Assembly (NCBI RefSeq): GCF_032854445.1
Contig: NC_088305.1
Location: 10,773,717 to 10,837,716, forward strand
Origin: Liolophura sinensis
Lineage: Eukaryota > Mollusca > Polyplacophora > Chitonida > Chitonidae
Reading direction: 5' to 3'
DNA: 64,000 bases
A program made the position numbers and the translations under genes. Of the stretch, positions 9,801 through 17,751 are shown one piece after another. A model generated the notes under the pieces. That model made no database searches. It was given only the letters and a program-made list of their open reading frames with translations, and had not been told where the DNA came from. Each line of letters begins with the position of its first letter. Position 1 is the first letter of the stretch.

Positions 9801-11491
9801 GATCCGCCAATACGGGATGACCTGTCTCCCCAGCGGTCAGAAGCTGCTCAACCAGGAACCTCCCAGGGCAAAGGTCAGGGGTCACAACTAGATTACTGGA
9901 AAAGTTAACAGTTGTAACAGCTATACCAATATCATCAAAAAAAAAATGTTTGTGAATTGTAAAAGGATAATATTTTCACTTACAAACAAAAGCATATGTT
10001 TATCTGAAGCAAGATACAATAAATGGCCTAAAATTATGCCAGTGACTGATTCACACATTTTTCCTGGGTCCGGTTTCATGAAGCCCACCAAGCTAAGTAA
10101 ACCCTTATCTGCCATGACAACAAAGGTTGTAGAGATATGAGGTGCACTTAGCTGAGGGCGACTTAACACTGAGTATGCTTTATGAAACTGATCCCAGATT
10201 CTGAGAGTTCCGAGAAGGTGTTTTTCTTTCAGCATGAAAAGTACTAATTTTATGATGTTTATTTTTCCCTTAAGATGCCCTTTTTGGGTACAACTTGGAA
10301 GTCATGGGAGCAGCTATTGTACGAGTGAATGTTAACCTTAGGAAAATTGCAATTTAGTACAATGTGATTGACTAATATGATGATGTCAGCTGAAACATGG
10401 TCATCTACATATGGCTGTTATTTCACCAAATAAAAGTGAATTTATTAGTGGTTGTATTAAAGCTGAGTTTTGGATTAGCAGAAACAATGTTACTTTTTGA
10501 ATAATATTTAAGAAGTCACATTCAGTTGACTTCACCTTTAAGCTACTCTGTAGGTGATTAGAAAAATGTCAGAGGGAGAATAATTTAAGCTTGCCAGCAT
10601 AATACTCTGCTCATAATTATCAACATACTTCAGCTTTCCTTGTGGATGAAATGACCTTGCTGAACTCTTAATATTAAGGCAAAGCCATTTGTGGAAGGAA
10701 TTCTTGAAAAAGTTGTGTATGCAATAAGTCACTTTCGCATTTCAGATGAACACCATTTTTTTTTAACAGAAAAGTTGTGAGATGTCGCATTACAGAGGAG
10801 CTGGGTGGTAATTTTCACTCAACAGCCTATGCTTTAACCCAGCACTGACGTGCTAAGTACATAAAATATCTGTTTCACTGAAATTCTGCATTGGAAATCA
10901 TGCCCTCATTCGCGGTAACTTGTAGTAAAATCAACAGAGAAACTGAAAATGCCAGATAGAAAGTGTTACTTTCAAAGGCTAACGTCATCGACTGGGTGCA
11001 AATTCGCCCACAGCTGCAGTGTTGTGGCAAGTGTAGTGGCACACATCCTGAAATGCGAGTTTCACTTATTGTGCTCTGTTTGATGTTGTTCATTGCATTA
11101 CAGTGCACAAAACCTTGTAATCAAGTCAATACTTAAGTGAAAACTGTGATATTTGATTACAGTGTATAGTTTTACATGTGTGTTATTTGTGTTCCAGGAA
11201 AGCAATGTCTCCTCCAACAACAACAACAACATTCTAACAGGCAGCCAGGAGCCTTCTACCTCTACTTCGACCAGGTCAAAGAAAGACAACCAACCAGATT
11301 CTAGCAAAACAGTGCATTCGAGAGGCACACCAATCCAATCCAGCCAATCACAACATTACTCAGATAGCCAATCAGATTCTCAAGATTTGAACCAATCACA
11401 GTCTTCTAAACGAAAGTTACCATCCTGGATGTCTGGGGGACAACCTCAAAAACTCAGTAAAAAAATCAAATCTAACAGTTTGTTTAGATAA
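723..11491 (+). CDS. WRN: WRN-like RecQ helicase, C-terminal 11 exons (5' partial)
   Basis: Werner-type RecQ helicases unwind unusual DNA structures during replication and repair in the nucleus. Joining 723-837, 1878-1984, 2678-2709, 3563-3752, 4899-5049, 5432-5544, 6452-6602, 8168-8257, 8866-9028, 9719-9873 and 11198-11491 gives one open frame of 519 residues with a stop. Residues are numbered from the first complete codon. About 20-125 is the RQC winged helix (FGISTPILLLTGSNSQK, then NTQKWWKAL, then a wing hairpin with Phe103 where human WRN has its strand-separating Phe). About 199-280 is HRDC (LVKQRNELSQQTGFLPHSLA, NKVLIDMAKIRP). About 290-420 is the helix-turn-helix region (PLDLEKLGVTP). 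The end, KRKLPSWM and a Lys-rich tail, resembles the human NLS end. The RQC-HRDC-HTH-NLS order separates WRN from BLM and RECQ1. The helicase core and any exonuclease lie outside the window. Exon choice rests on GT-AG sites, phase and homology; no transcript was checked. Confidence 0.93.
877..1123 (+). mobile_element. Family-A SINE, full-length, diverged
   Basis: Begins GGCCTCGGTTGAC, contains the tRNA B-box-like GAGTTCAAGCCC and the shared tail (ATTCTTGAGTACGGCGTAAA), and ends in AATAAATAAAT. It lies in WRN intron 1. Confidence 0.85.
1878..1984 (+). CDS. WRN: WRN-like exon 2 (RQC core)
   Basis: Acceptor TACCCAG and donor GTAAGC. It encodes FGGRFGISTPILLLTGSNSQ, nearly the human WRN winged-helix recognition segment. 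It ends two bases into an Arg codon. The next intron (1985-2677) contains only A- and T-rich runs (about 2280-2420). Confidence 0.93.
2678..2709 (+). CDS. WRN: WRN-like micro-exon 3 (32 bases)
   Basis: This exon was found by phase: the split Arg codon from exon 2 joins to give GNTQKWWKAL, matching the human segment with the WWKAF motif. Acceptor TTCACAG and donor GTAAGC flank it. The reading frame covering these bases alone would be missed by length filters. The next intron (2710-3562) shows nothing recognisable. Confidence 0.9.
3563..3752 (+). CDS. WRN: WRN-like exon 4 (RQC wing hairpin)
   Basis: Starts after CTGAAG and ends before GTAAAC. It encodes GRQLLCEGYLAET, then the wing with Phe103 and the LSRKGRTWY strand that matches LTKKGRNWL of human WRN. 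The acceptor has a poor pyrimidine tract. The next intron (3753-4898) holds a family-B SINE, a family-C fragment, a dispersed repeat and a family-D fragment. Confidence 0.9.
3828..4125 (+). mobile_element. Family-B tRNA-headed SINE
   Basis: Starts TCGGTGGCCTAATGGTTAGA (A-box-like) with ACATCAAACCCGGGTCAGGT (B-box-like), a body unrelated to family A, and a 3' tail TGAAATATTGATAAGTATGA CGTAAAACCCC akin to family A. WRN intron 4. Confidence 0.85.
4293..4390 (+). mobile_element. Family-C repeat fragment
   Basis: ATGTATGTCACCTGTGGGAA, GTAACTTGCCAAACATCAG and TCCTCCATCCATAAAAC match other copies at 7258, 14015, 22715 and 26832. Confidence 0.6.
4795..4860 (-). mobile_element. Family-D SINE-like fragment
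   Basis: The reverse strand reads GCCATGATATGGCTAAAATA TTGCTGACGTGGCATTAAGCC, matching the copy at 8710. Confidence 0.6.
4899..5049 (+). CDS. WRN: WRN-like exon 5 (linker)
   Basis: Acceptor CACTTCAG and donor GTATGT. It encodes a Ser/Pro/Ala-rich linker between RQC and HRDC with no conserved motif, as expected for this region. The frame and phase are consistent on both sides. The intron to 5431 holds nothing recognisable. Confidence 0.85.
5432..5544 (+). CDS. WRN: WRN-like exon 6 (HRDC, first half)
   Basis: Acceptor TTTGCCAG and donor GTGAGG. It encodes LYVKLVKQRNELSQQTG, then ASNKVLIDMAKIR, which follows the HRDC helix pattern and closely matches human ATNKILVDMAKMR. The next intron (5545-6451) holds an internally deleted SINE and a family-C SINE fragment. 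Confidence 0.93.
5852..6067 (+). mobile_element. Family-A SINE, internally deleted
   Basis: The tRNA-like head is joined directly to GCCAGCAACCTG, losing the middle. The tail ends in ATCAATCAATCAA. WRN intron 6. Confidence 0.8.
6205..6436 (+). mobile_element. Family-C SINE fragment ending in (TCAC)n
   Basis: Contains CTCCGGGGACTTCATTTTCT, CCACCCATAAAACTGACC and a diverged common tail, then TCACTCACTCACTCACTCAC. It ends 15 bases before WRN exon 7. Confidence 0.65.
6452..6602 (+). CDS. WRN: WRN-like exon 7 (HRDC, second half)
   Basis: Acceptor CTCTTCACAG and donor GTATAA. It encodes RPGSLDSMKKLEDMSEARVD and the final HRDC helix. The acceptor lies only about 15 bases after a (TCAC)n repeat that forms the tail of a SINE fragment, so the pyrimidine tract is partly transposon-derived. 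The next intron (6603-8167) holds family A and C SINE copies. Confidence 0.92.
6828..6986 (+). mobile_element. Family-A SINE, 3' truncated
   Basis: Head and middle (AATGACCCAGGAGCC, TTCAAGCCCAGCTCATGC) are present; the tail is replaced by unrelated sequence. WRN intron 7. Confidence 0.75.
7258..7410 (+). mobile_element. Family-C repeat
   Basis: GAAGACCATAAAAGTCATGT, ATCAGTAACTTGCCAAAAG and TTCCTCCATCCATAATATT. WRN intron 7. Confidence 0.6.
7609..7858 (+). mobile_element. Family-A SINE, full-length
   Basis: GGCCTCAGTTGGTTAGCGCG head, B-box TTCAAGTCC, tail with TTCTTGAGTACGGCG and a poly(AAAT) end. WRN intron 7. Confidence 0.88.
8168..8257 (+). CDS. WRN: WRN-like exon 8 (start of HTH region)
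   Basis: Acceptor ATTTCAG and donor GTGAGT. Ninety bases with whole codons on both sides. It encodes a Leu-rich linker and LTYIMYHQHGKSLE, matching the human helix ITYSLFQEKKMPL. The next intron (8258-8865) holds a repeat block shared with intron 10 and a family-D fragment. Confidence 0.85.
8323..8482 (+). repeat. 160-bp block duplicated within the WRN introns
   Basis: CAGCTGAAACATGGTCATCT and TTGGATTAGCAGAAACAATG recur at 10378-10538 in the same orientation with few differences. Confidence 0.9.
8490..8545 (+). mobile_element. SINE tail fragment
   Basis: GAAAATGTTTTTGAGTATGG and CGTAAAACACCC are the shared 3' tail with the body lost. Confidence 0.6.
8710..8788 (+). mobile_element. Family-D SINE-like fragment
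   Basis: CACGATATGGCTGAAATATT, GCCGATGTGGCGTTAAGCC and a CATT repeat end. Sequences of this style are common in marine gastropods (from general knowledge). WRN intron 8. Confidence 0.65.
8866..9028 (+). CDS. WRN: WRN-like exon 9 (helix-turn-helix)
   Basis: Acceptor TTTCCAG and donor GTAAGG. It encodes TVMGHLCEALKIGLPLDLEK, then LGVTPKIQQQVTEVVRNSPV, close to human [20 protein letters not shown] and the following helix. It ends one base into an Asp codon completed by exon 10. Confidence 0.93.
9062..9760 (+). repeat. Tandem array of the WRN exon 10 acceptor and exon start
   Basis: Seven copies of an 89-96-bp unit precede the real exon at about 9062, 9152, 9247, 9343, 9435, 9527 and 9616; the eighth copy (from 9706) is the real acceptor and exon. 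Each copy contains the pyrimidine tract, TTTCCTACAG and the first ~50 coding bases (DVTTLTKIKDQLP-like). The third copy has the acceptor AG changed to AA. Copies are diverged and carry small indels, so the array is not recent. Confidence 0.93.
9719..9873 (+). CDS. WRN: WRN-like exon 10 (end of HTH region)
   Basis: The true acceptor is taken as the last copy of the array, because only this copy continues into the conserved WHHIKAVLAVLIRQYG helix and stays open to donor GTCAGG at 9874. Earlier copies hit stops if used. The next intron (9874-11197) holds a small inverted-repeat element at 10064-10206 and a duplicated 160-bp block. Confidence 0.9.
10064..10206. mobile_element. Short inverted-repeat element (MITE-like)
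   Basis: TGGGTCCGGTTTCATGAAGC at the left and GCTTTATGAAACTGATCCCA at the right are inverted with a few mismatches. WRN intron 10. Confidence 0.65.
10378..10538 (+). repeat. Second copy of the 160-bp WRN-intron block
   Basis: Direct copy of 8323-8482, about 2 kb away; no inverted ends seen. Confidence 0.9.
11198..11491 (+). CDS. WRN: WRN-like exon 11 (tail and stop codon)
   Basis: Acceptor GTTCCAG. It encodes a low-complexity Asn/Ser/Gln-rich stretch, then KRKLPSWM and a Lys/Ser-rich end before TAA. The human protein also ends in a basic segment with RKRRLPVWF, so this marks the natural C-terminus. Confidence 0.93.
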   Translation, partial: ESNVSSNNNNNILTGSQEPSTSTSTRSKKDNQPDSSKTVHSRGTPIQSSQSQHYSDSQSDSQDLNQSQSSKRKLPSWMSGGQPQKLSKKIKSNSLFR

Positions 11492-11547
11492 CATCAATGA
11501 ATTCTTTTTTGTTACTTCACATGTGTATTTATTTATGCAAAACGTCC

Positions 11548-11553
11548 AATAAA
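11548..11553 (+). terminator. Poly(A) signal of the WRN-like gene
   Basis: AATAAA 57 bases after the stop codon. It is the first canonical signal in the 3' flank; the downstream cleavage site is not determined. Confidence 0.65.
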
Positions 11554-12220
11554 AACAGTGCTCAGCCTAAATGGATAGATCAGACGCTGGTAAAGTTGGT
11601 GTCTGTATACTGTGACCAGGTCAGGCACTATGTTTAATGTCCATAAATGTGTTTGCATTTAGAAGCCACTGTTTTCATGTGACTGAAATAATGTTGAAAG
11701 GGATAAAGTAATTAATTAGCCCAGCAACCCCAAGATCAAGGAACGCTACATTGCAATTATGTGTGCAGGAGACTGCTGTTCATATTTCTCTTGGTGTTAC
11801 CTGGGATTAAGTTTGACTAGAAAGGTACATTCTACAATATCTGGTTTTATCTCGGTGTTTCAAAGGCTCAAAAGATTTTGCATGTAGAAAGACATGGTGA
11901 ACTGACACAGGTGAGGACACATGTGCTTTCCTAAATTATAACCATTATTTGACTTTTGAGTTGTGAAAGTTAAGAAAACACTCTGATGTCCTTTGCCATA
12001 TCACCATTTCATGGCACAATGGGACTACTTTCATATCTTAATATACCCTGGTTATGTATCATGTATCAAAGTAAAAACTGATACCAGAATTCTGGTATCT
12101 TTGCATTTTGCGACAGCCAGCAATTACAATTAAAAACATGATTCATGTCATCAGCGTATTTGTTGTTGAATAAGTGCTATTGTTGTGTAAACTAGTTTGT
12201 GTTAAATTTTAACGGATTCA

Positions 12221-12431
12221 TTTATTTATATATTTGAATGGTGTTTTATGCCGTACTTAAGAATATTTGACTTATATGATAGCGGCCAGTGTTATGGTCG
12301 GTGGAAACCGAGCACAGCCCGGGGGAAACCCACAACCATCCACAGGTTGCTGGCAGACCTTCCCAGGCCCAAGAGACTCCTGGTTCATTACGCTGCGCTA
12401 GCGCGCTAACCAACTGAGCCACGGAGGCCCC
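12221..12431 (-). mobile_element. Family-A SINE with 12-bp target-site duplication
   Basis: The reverse complement carries the head GGGGCCTCCGTGGCTCAGTT and the common tail; part of the middle is missing. Flanked by TTAACGGATTCA at 12209-12220 and 12432-12443, showing insertion by target-primed reverse transcription. Confidence 0.92.
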
Positions 12432-13174
12432 TTAACGGATTCACCCTATTCACCAGCCATAAAGCGACAGATTTTTTGCAACTTCTTGCTCACGTATGCG
12501 TCAGAATGTTCATAAAAAGTCCAGTTGGTGTTATTTTACAGAACTGGTGTTGAAACTCAAAATTTGCATTTACATCATGTATGTGACACATAAGTACATG
12601 TACCTGTGTAAAAAAAAATTACAACCTAACCAATGAAGCTACAGTATTACAGTTTTTATATTTGAAAAAAAAAAAAGGGAAGTGATACACGCATCACATT
12701 TTGATGTTTTGTCTGTTTTAATTTATTATGGTATATATTGTAATATATGCAAATTTTATCAGTACCAGCGGCTAGGACTCCCTGTGACTTTTGGTTAAAG
12801 AATGGCTCTAGCTGTAGTCTTTGACCCTCAACCTACTGTACATATTGTTGATATAGCGCCTTCAAAACCTGGAAACGTCTTGAAATTGAAAGAACTGTTC
12901 TAGGCCTTAAAGAGCCTGGAAACCAAGGGGTTTTGTAGGTCCGTCTGGATAAGCCTGGAAAACCATGGGGTTTTGTAGTTATCCCGTTTATTTATCCCTA
13001 AAAGACAAAAATCTCCAGTATCTTGGAAATTGCTTGATGAACTGTTGTTTATGAGAAAGTTCATCTCGGAGGATTATTTCACATTATATGAAGCCTATTT
13101 ATTTTAGGTTTTCTGGACAGTTAAGTTTTAATCGGGAAATTTGAAATAATATAAGGTATATGAACCCTGTTGAT

Positions 13175-13500
13175 TGGGGAGTTTCGAGTTCAAACCCTTT
13201 TATCAATGAAGGTAGAAATAGTCTATTTAGGAAACTATCTTTGATCACATTTTACTGTAACATTGGCATCTGAAAAAAGTTTCATAAAAAGTTAAGTTAG
13301 ATTATATGACAGAAAGTGAAAATCTGAGCGTTTGTGAAGCTCCTAAAGGTGTTATTTGTGCATCTGGAACAGGGCAAGACAAGTGATCAGTAAATTAATG
13401 TCAACAAAGCATGCCTAACATTTTTCACAAGTCACATGACCCAGTAGGACTGTTTTTACCTTGACGACAAATGTTCCAGCTTGAAACCCCCTTACTGGCT
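13175..13500. mobile_element. Inverted-repeat element, family 5
   Basis: GGGGAGTTTCGAGTTCAAAC at the left and the inverse of GTTCCAGCTTGAAACCCCC at the right. A second, longer copy lies at 52884-53445. Confidence 0.6.
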
Positions 13501-13648
13501 ACAACTCAAAGTCGGAAGATTTCTCAAGTACCTTGCATATTAATCTCTGGTTCTCCTCTACCTTTTAACCTGATGAATAAACACAACACAAATTCGTAGA
13601 CCCTGGGAGTACAGCATTGAACACTACCCTAAATGACTGAGTTGCTTA

Positions 13649-13840
13649 TCTTTCCAGATTCTGGAAGTTCTGTTGATTTTAGAAAGGTCCTTTGAGAGGT
13701 GTTTGGAAGGCCGGATGATATCCTACTAGGAAAATGTAAATTTTAGCTCCAGATGTAATGTCTCATGACATTTATTTGCCTCCAAAAAAGAGATTTTTTT
13801 TGGTCCAATTCTTCGGTCATTTAGTTTGGACTGAACTTTT
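13649..13840 (+). repeat. Dispersed repeat shared with AF10 intron 13
   Basis: CCAGATTCTGGAAGTTCTGT TGATTTTAGA and ATTTATTTGCCTCCAAAAA recur at 41545-41715. Confidence 0.8.
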
Positions 13841-14014
13841 TGTATCAGAATCAAACTAGTGTTTAAATTTAAGCTACACTTCAAAATGACTGACCAATGG
13901 AGTAAGTCATGGTTGAGTACCGGTAGTCAAGATCTTTCTCCAAGCTGCTAGGACACACAAGGTGCAGGTTTAATTCCTACCTTTGGGAAATTATATAAGC
14001 ATTCAACATTTTCT

Positions 14015-14165
14015 GAAGACCACTTGTGTTCCACCAATATGATGTGCATATCTGTATGTCAAGAGGCTGGTGGTTTGCAGTTACCCTGCGCACTCCTGTT
14101 TCCTTTACCCGTAAAACTTAGCGTAATTGTATGTGGAAAAATTCTGGGGTAAAACAACAATCAGA
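14015..14165 (+). mobile_element. Family-C repeat
   Basis: GAAGACCACTTGTGTTCC, GATGTGCATATCTGTATGTC, GTTTCCTTTACCCGTAAAAC and a tail GGGGTAAAACAACAATCAG. Confidence 0.6.
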
Positions 14166-14523
14166 CCAAAAATACCCTTTTGAACAGTTGACGGCAGACC
14201 TCAAAAACACAAATGATGACCCGGTGGAGTCACTTTTTAAAACTTGCTGGTGTCTTCTGCAGGGCCTTACAGTCATGCAGCATTAAAAAAATGTCTGCTG
14301 GCCAACAGATCCACGGTGTACAGCAAAAACACCATGATACATGCATCACCAATTGTTCAGTTCTGTAATCTGAAGTCTTAATCGCAACATATAAACTGTT
14401 TGCCCTGAGAATTGATCCAAGAATAAAACTGTGCCTTGATAGAGAAAGTGGCACAGGCACAGCATGATTTACAGCAATTGGCACGATTAAAAAGAATTGG
14501 CAGCTTCTGCTCTTCCATTTAAG

Positions 14524-14664
14524 GGCCTCTCCGGCCGTAAGTGGGATGGTCTGACAACAACCTGCGGATAGTGGTGGGTTTCCTCCCACCATAATACTGG
14601 CCGCAGTCGTATAAGTGAAATATTCTTGAGTACAGCGTAAAACACCAATCAAACAATCCAATTA
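14524..14664 (+). mobile_element. Family-A SINE, 5' truncated
   Basis: Starts within CTCTCCGGCCGTAAGTGG and runs to the tail ATTCTTGAGTACAGCGTAAA. Confidence 0.8.
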
Positions 14665-14853
14665 AGGGACATAGGTCACAATGTACAAATCTCCTAAGTT
14701 AATAAAAATGGTTTGTTGTGATACAGGCTTATTATTTCGGCAATATGTATTTAGCAACGTTAAAACACGATTGAAAACAATGTCGTCACAGCCAGTCATT
14801 TTTGACAACATTTTGAGGACTTTTTTTTTATTTTTAACACGATAATCAGACAT
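14662..14853 (-). CDS. Possible small protein or first exon, unknown
   Basis: The reverse strand from ATG at 14853 encodes 63 residues, MSDYRVKNKKKVLKMLSKMT and NRVLTLLNTYCRNNKPVSQQ, with a basic start and an amphipathic helical look. GCGCATGCGTG (NRF1-like) lies about 30 bases upstream. I do not recognise the protein. It ends at a TAA just beside a SINE and no further exon was found, so it may be chance or a gene remnant. Confidence 0.25.
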   Translation of the reverse strand: MSDYRVKNKKKVLKMLSKMTGCDDIVFNRVLTLLNTYCRNNKPVSQQTIFINLGDLYIVTYVP

Positions 14854-17001
14854 GGTCCCTTGGTAGCCAGCTAAGTAAAACACGCATGCGCTGTACGCTG
14901 CAAAGTTGTCCTTCCACCATTACCGTGTGGTGAATTTCGTGCTGCATTTTTGGAAGCCGGTAAGGATTGAATAATGTTGTGTATTTTCGATGAATCAGAG
15001 CAGTTTTTCTGCAGATGAGTGACTTAATTAATAAGCACATACCGTGTGTAATACTGGTCAGGAAAAATGGTTCTATGACACTCGAGCAGACCGTCTTGAT
15101 AAATATTGCATGGGAAAGACACTTTAAACAACAACAACGCTGTCAAGAACGAGTTGAGTCTTGAGGCCTGAAAGTCTGTGTTTTGAATTGGAGGTCATTG
15201 TATTTGCTCCATTTTGAACAAAACACAGTCGTGTCCCAGTTATTGACCTATTTGATTTAAACTTCTTTATATCCAAAAAGGCGAATGTTCTGCAGACTTT
15301 GTAGCCCAAGTTTTCTGACGAGAACTTAGTTGCAGCCTACAGCAGATATTGTGATAAGACTAACGTCTTTCTGCAGTTGGTAATATCATGATATAGCACT
15401 CCACTAAAATTTTTTCGATTAGCTACACCTGGCCGAATGACATATTTCACACCACGATGCCGACAGAAGCTGTGAATAAAAAGCTACACTGTACCTAAAG
15501 CTAAACGATAAATCTTTTTGCCCTGACAGTTAGTGTATCTATAATAGTTTCTTTATAGTACCCTGAAGCTTCAAACACCTATTCACTTTCGTTGATGAAG
15601 TCTAGTTTGGGGCAGTAAAACATGAGTAATACATAGGACGCTGATATTCCGAACTGTCTACATGTTACTCATGAAATAATACCCCAAAGCCTCAATCACC
15701 AATTCTCCTCACCTGTTAAAATCTTGTTTGGGATACTTTAACACAAGTAATGTATAAAGTGTAGGCATTCCAAACTGTCTATATATTACTCATGCTTGGG
15801 TTACTTGCGTTGAGTATTGGGGAGAACAAAGCTCAACAGCAGTGGTGAGGAAATTTAAGTGGGAATTTAGCAAAGACTATCCCTCAGTTGAGATAGAGCA
15901 TGCTTTGAGGCAAAATGTGTGCGGTAGTCCACAAGGCTGAATCAATGAAAGGAAATTTGAAACTCATATACACCACCAGGGCTTGAAATAACTGGAGGCC
16001 AGTTCGCCACTTGTGAGTACAATAGTGTTTTGGCAAATGAAAATTTTGTGGTGGATCGCCATTGTCAACTAAGCTCTATTTGGGTTGTTGTACATGTTGA
16101 GTGAATGTATTTAGTGTAGCCTGCTCGAAAAGGTTGAATTCAGCGATGGTCACCCATCGAAAACGACACTGACAGTGAAGATTGCAGATTCTAATCTCAT
16201 AGCATGCGGTCTTGTGTTGGTCACAGCATATGCATGTTACGTACATGAAATATCCCAAAGAAAGGTGAGCAGGCTTTCAGTGCATGCGCTTGTAGGTCAT
16301 TCTGTTTTTTTCTACAGTAAGGCCTCGTTCTGGTTGCTCTTTTCGCAGGGCCATGTGGAGCCGTTACGTAAATTTTGTTTTGACAGCTATATCATTTTTG
16401 TTGCTAATCATCAACTTACCCGAAAAGGAAATTGGGCACAAGGGAGGAAAACAATGGTCCTTGCTGGATTTCATGTCTCCTAAAGCGACCAATGAAATTG
16501 AAAGCGATTACACTGATCCTACACCCCATGTGTCTGGTGGTGCAATAACAATAAAGCCGCCTCCAACTCCAACGGCAAGTGCCGCCTTATCCTTTTCCTT
16601 CTCCCCGCATTCTCCGCCTTGCCTGGGGCCCTAAACAAGCTTCAGTTACCAATGGCTTTATGTTTCCAAGGACGGGACCCAGAACAAAGTCACGAAAAGA
16701 ACTTTTCTCCAAGCCATGGCTGAAGTTTGACCACAACAGAAATCTCATGACGTGACTTATGCAAAAAATTTGACTGAAAAAAATTCTGCTTTTGCAGCTG
16801 GAACGAACAGTTTAAAGTTAGATGCTGTGACAAAGCTTGAGGCATCAGAAATGCACAAAGCCTCTTTGTTAGCTTCCAAGAACTGCTTTGACCTTTCTAT
16901 GTTGCCACTGATTTTCCCATATATTATATGTTATGCCTGATAACATTTTCATTGATTGCTGAAAATAAATCTCTGTGTATTGGTGGCCCCTGAAAAAATT
17001 A

Positions 17002-17039
17002 TTTGGCCCCTAGATTTTTTATGTCTAGGGGCCAATTGC
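17002..17039. repeat. 12-bp-stem hairpin
   Basis: TTGGCCCCTAGA and TCTAGGGGCCAA separated by a short AT-rich loop; lies in the spacer before ATP5PF. Confidence 0.75.
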
Positions 17040-17286
17040 TCCGAGGTGAGAAAATACATTTCAGGTCCTGATCACCTGGGTACCTCAAGAATACCCTGTT
17101 TTCATATGTGAAATTATTGCCCCAGTTAAGCATGCAAGCCACATTGGAAAAGTGGCTGTCCATACATGGGATATGTGCCCCTTTTCAAATATAGGCACAT
17201 CCGAAGTTCCCGGGCCGTCTCATGAAGGCCACATTGGATCAACGGCAGCTCTATTGCCCTCACGACTCCAGTTTCAAATGTGTTGT

Positions 17287-17463
17287 GTTGGCTTCCTCTC
17301 CGGCCGTAAGTGGGTAGGTCTGCCAGCAACCTGCGGATGCTCGTGGGTTTCCCCCGGGCTGTGCCCGGTTTCCACCCACCATAATGCTGGCCGCCGTCGT
17401 ATAAGTGAAATATTCTTGAGTACGGCGTAAAACACCAATCAAACAAATAAATAAATAAATAAA
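17287..17463 (+). mobile_element. Family-A SINE, 5' truncated, with 13-bp target-site duplication
   Basis: TCAAATGTGTTGT occurs at 17274-17286 and 17464-17476. The copy starts in the middle of the element and ends in AAATAAATAAAT. It interrupts the small array at the ATP5PF acceptor. Confidence 0.88.
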
Positions 17464-17469
17464 TCAAAT

Positions 17470-17583
17470 GTGTTGTATAATTAACAGCTTGTAAAGAATA
17501 TTTGATCTCAGATGTGCTGTACAGTTGACAGGTTGTACAGAAGTTTGATCTCTGATGTCTTGTATATTTGATAGTTTGTACAG
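17470..17583 (+). repeat. Three-copy 43-44-bp array at the ATP5PF acceptor
   Basis: Units carry GCTTGTAAAG, GGTTGTACAG and GTTTGTACAG, with AG ends at 17496, 17540 and 17583. The last is the acceptor for the first coding exon. An earlier partial unit lies left of the SINE at 17287-17463, which appears to have inserted into the array. Confidence 0.7.
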
Positions 17584-17751
17584 AATGTTGGTCCAGGCCG
17601 TGACTAGGTTGTCGACAGCGCGGCAGTGTGTGCTGCACCACGTGAGACGTAACATTGCCGCATCAGCTGTCCTTACCCAGAAGGCTGGGGCACTCGACCC
17701 CATCCAGCAGCTGTTTGTGCAGAAGATCAGAGAGTATGGTCAGAAGAGCAA
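17584..17751 (+). CDS. ATP5PF: ATP5PF coding exon 1 (presequence and N-terminal core)
   Basis: Acceptor GTACAG ends at 17583, one base before the ATG. The donor is GTGAGT at 17752, so the exon ends two bases into a Lys codon. The intron to 19234 holds a MITE (17805-18034) and a long (TA)n tract (18967-19027). Confidence 0.92.

Larger units (their letters stand above)
11554..17583. other. Spacer between WRN-like gene and ATP5PF
   Basis: No confident gene. It contains SINE copies (12221-12431, 14524-14664, 17287-17463), a family-C SINE (14015-14165), an inverted-repeat element (13175-13500), a block shared with AF10 intron 13 (13649-13840), a diverged dimer (about 15556-15800), a hairpin (17002-17039) and one doubtful minus-strand exon (14662-14853). 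Untranslated first-exon sequence of ATP5PF may lie here but cannot be placed. Confidence 0.6.

Noticed and set aside
16175..16634. Overlapping plus-strand frames of ~100 residues in the WRN-ATP5PF spacer
   Set aside because: Composition is mildly protein-like but I saw no family motif, matched splice sites or phase continuity; left unannotated.
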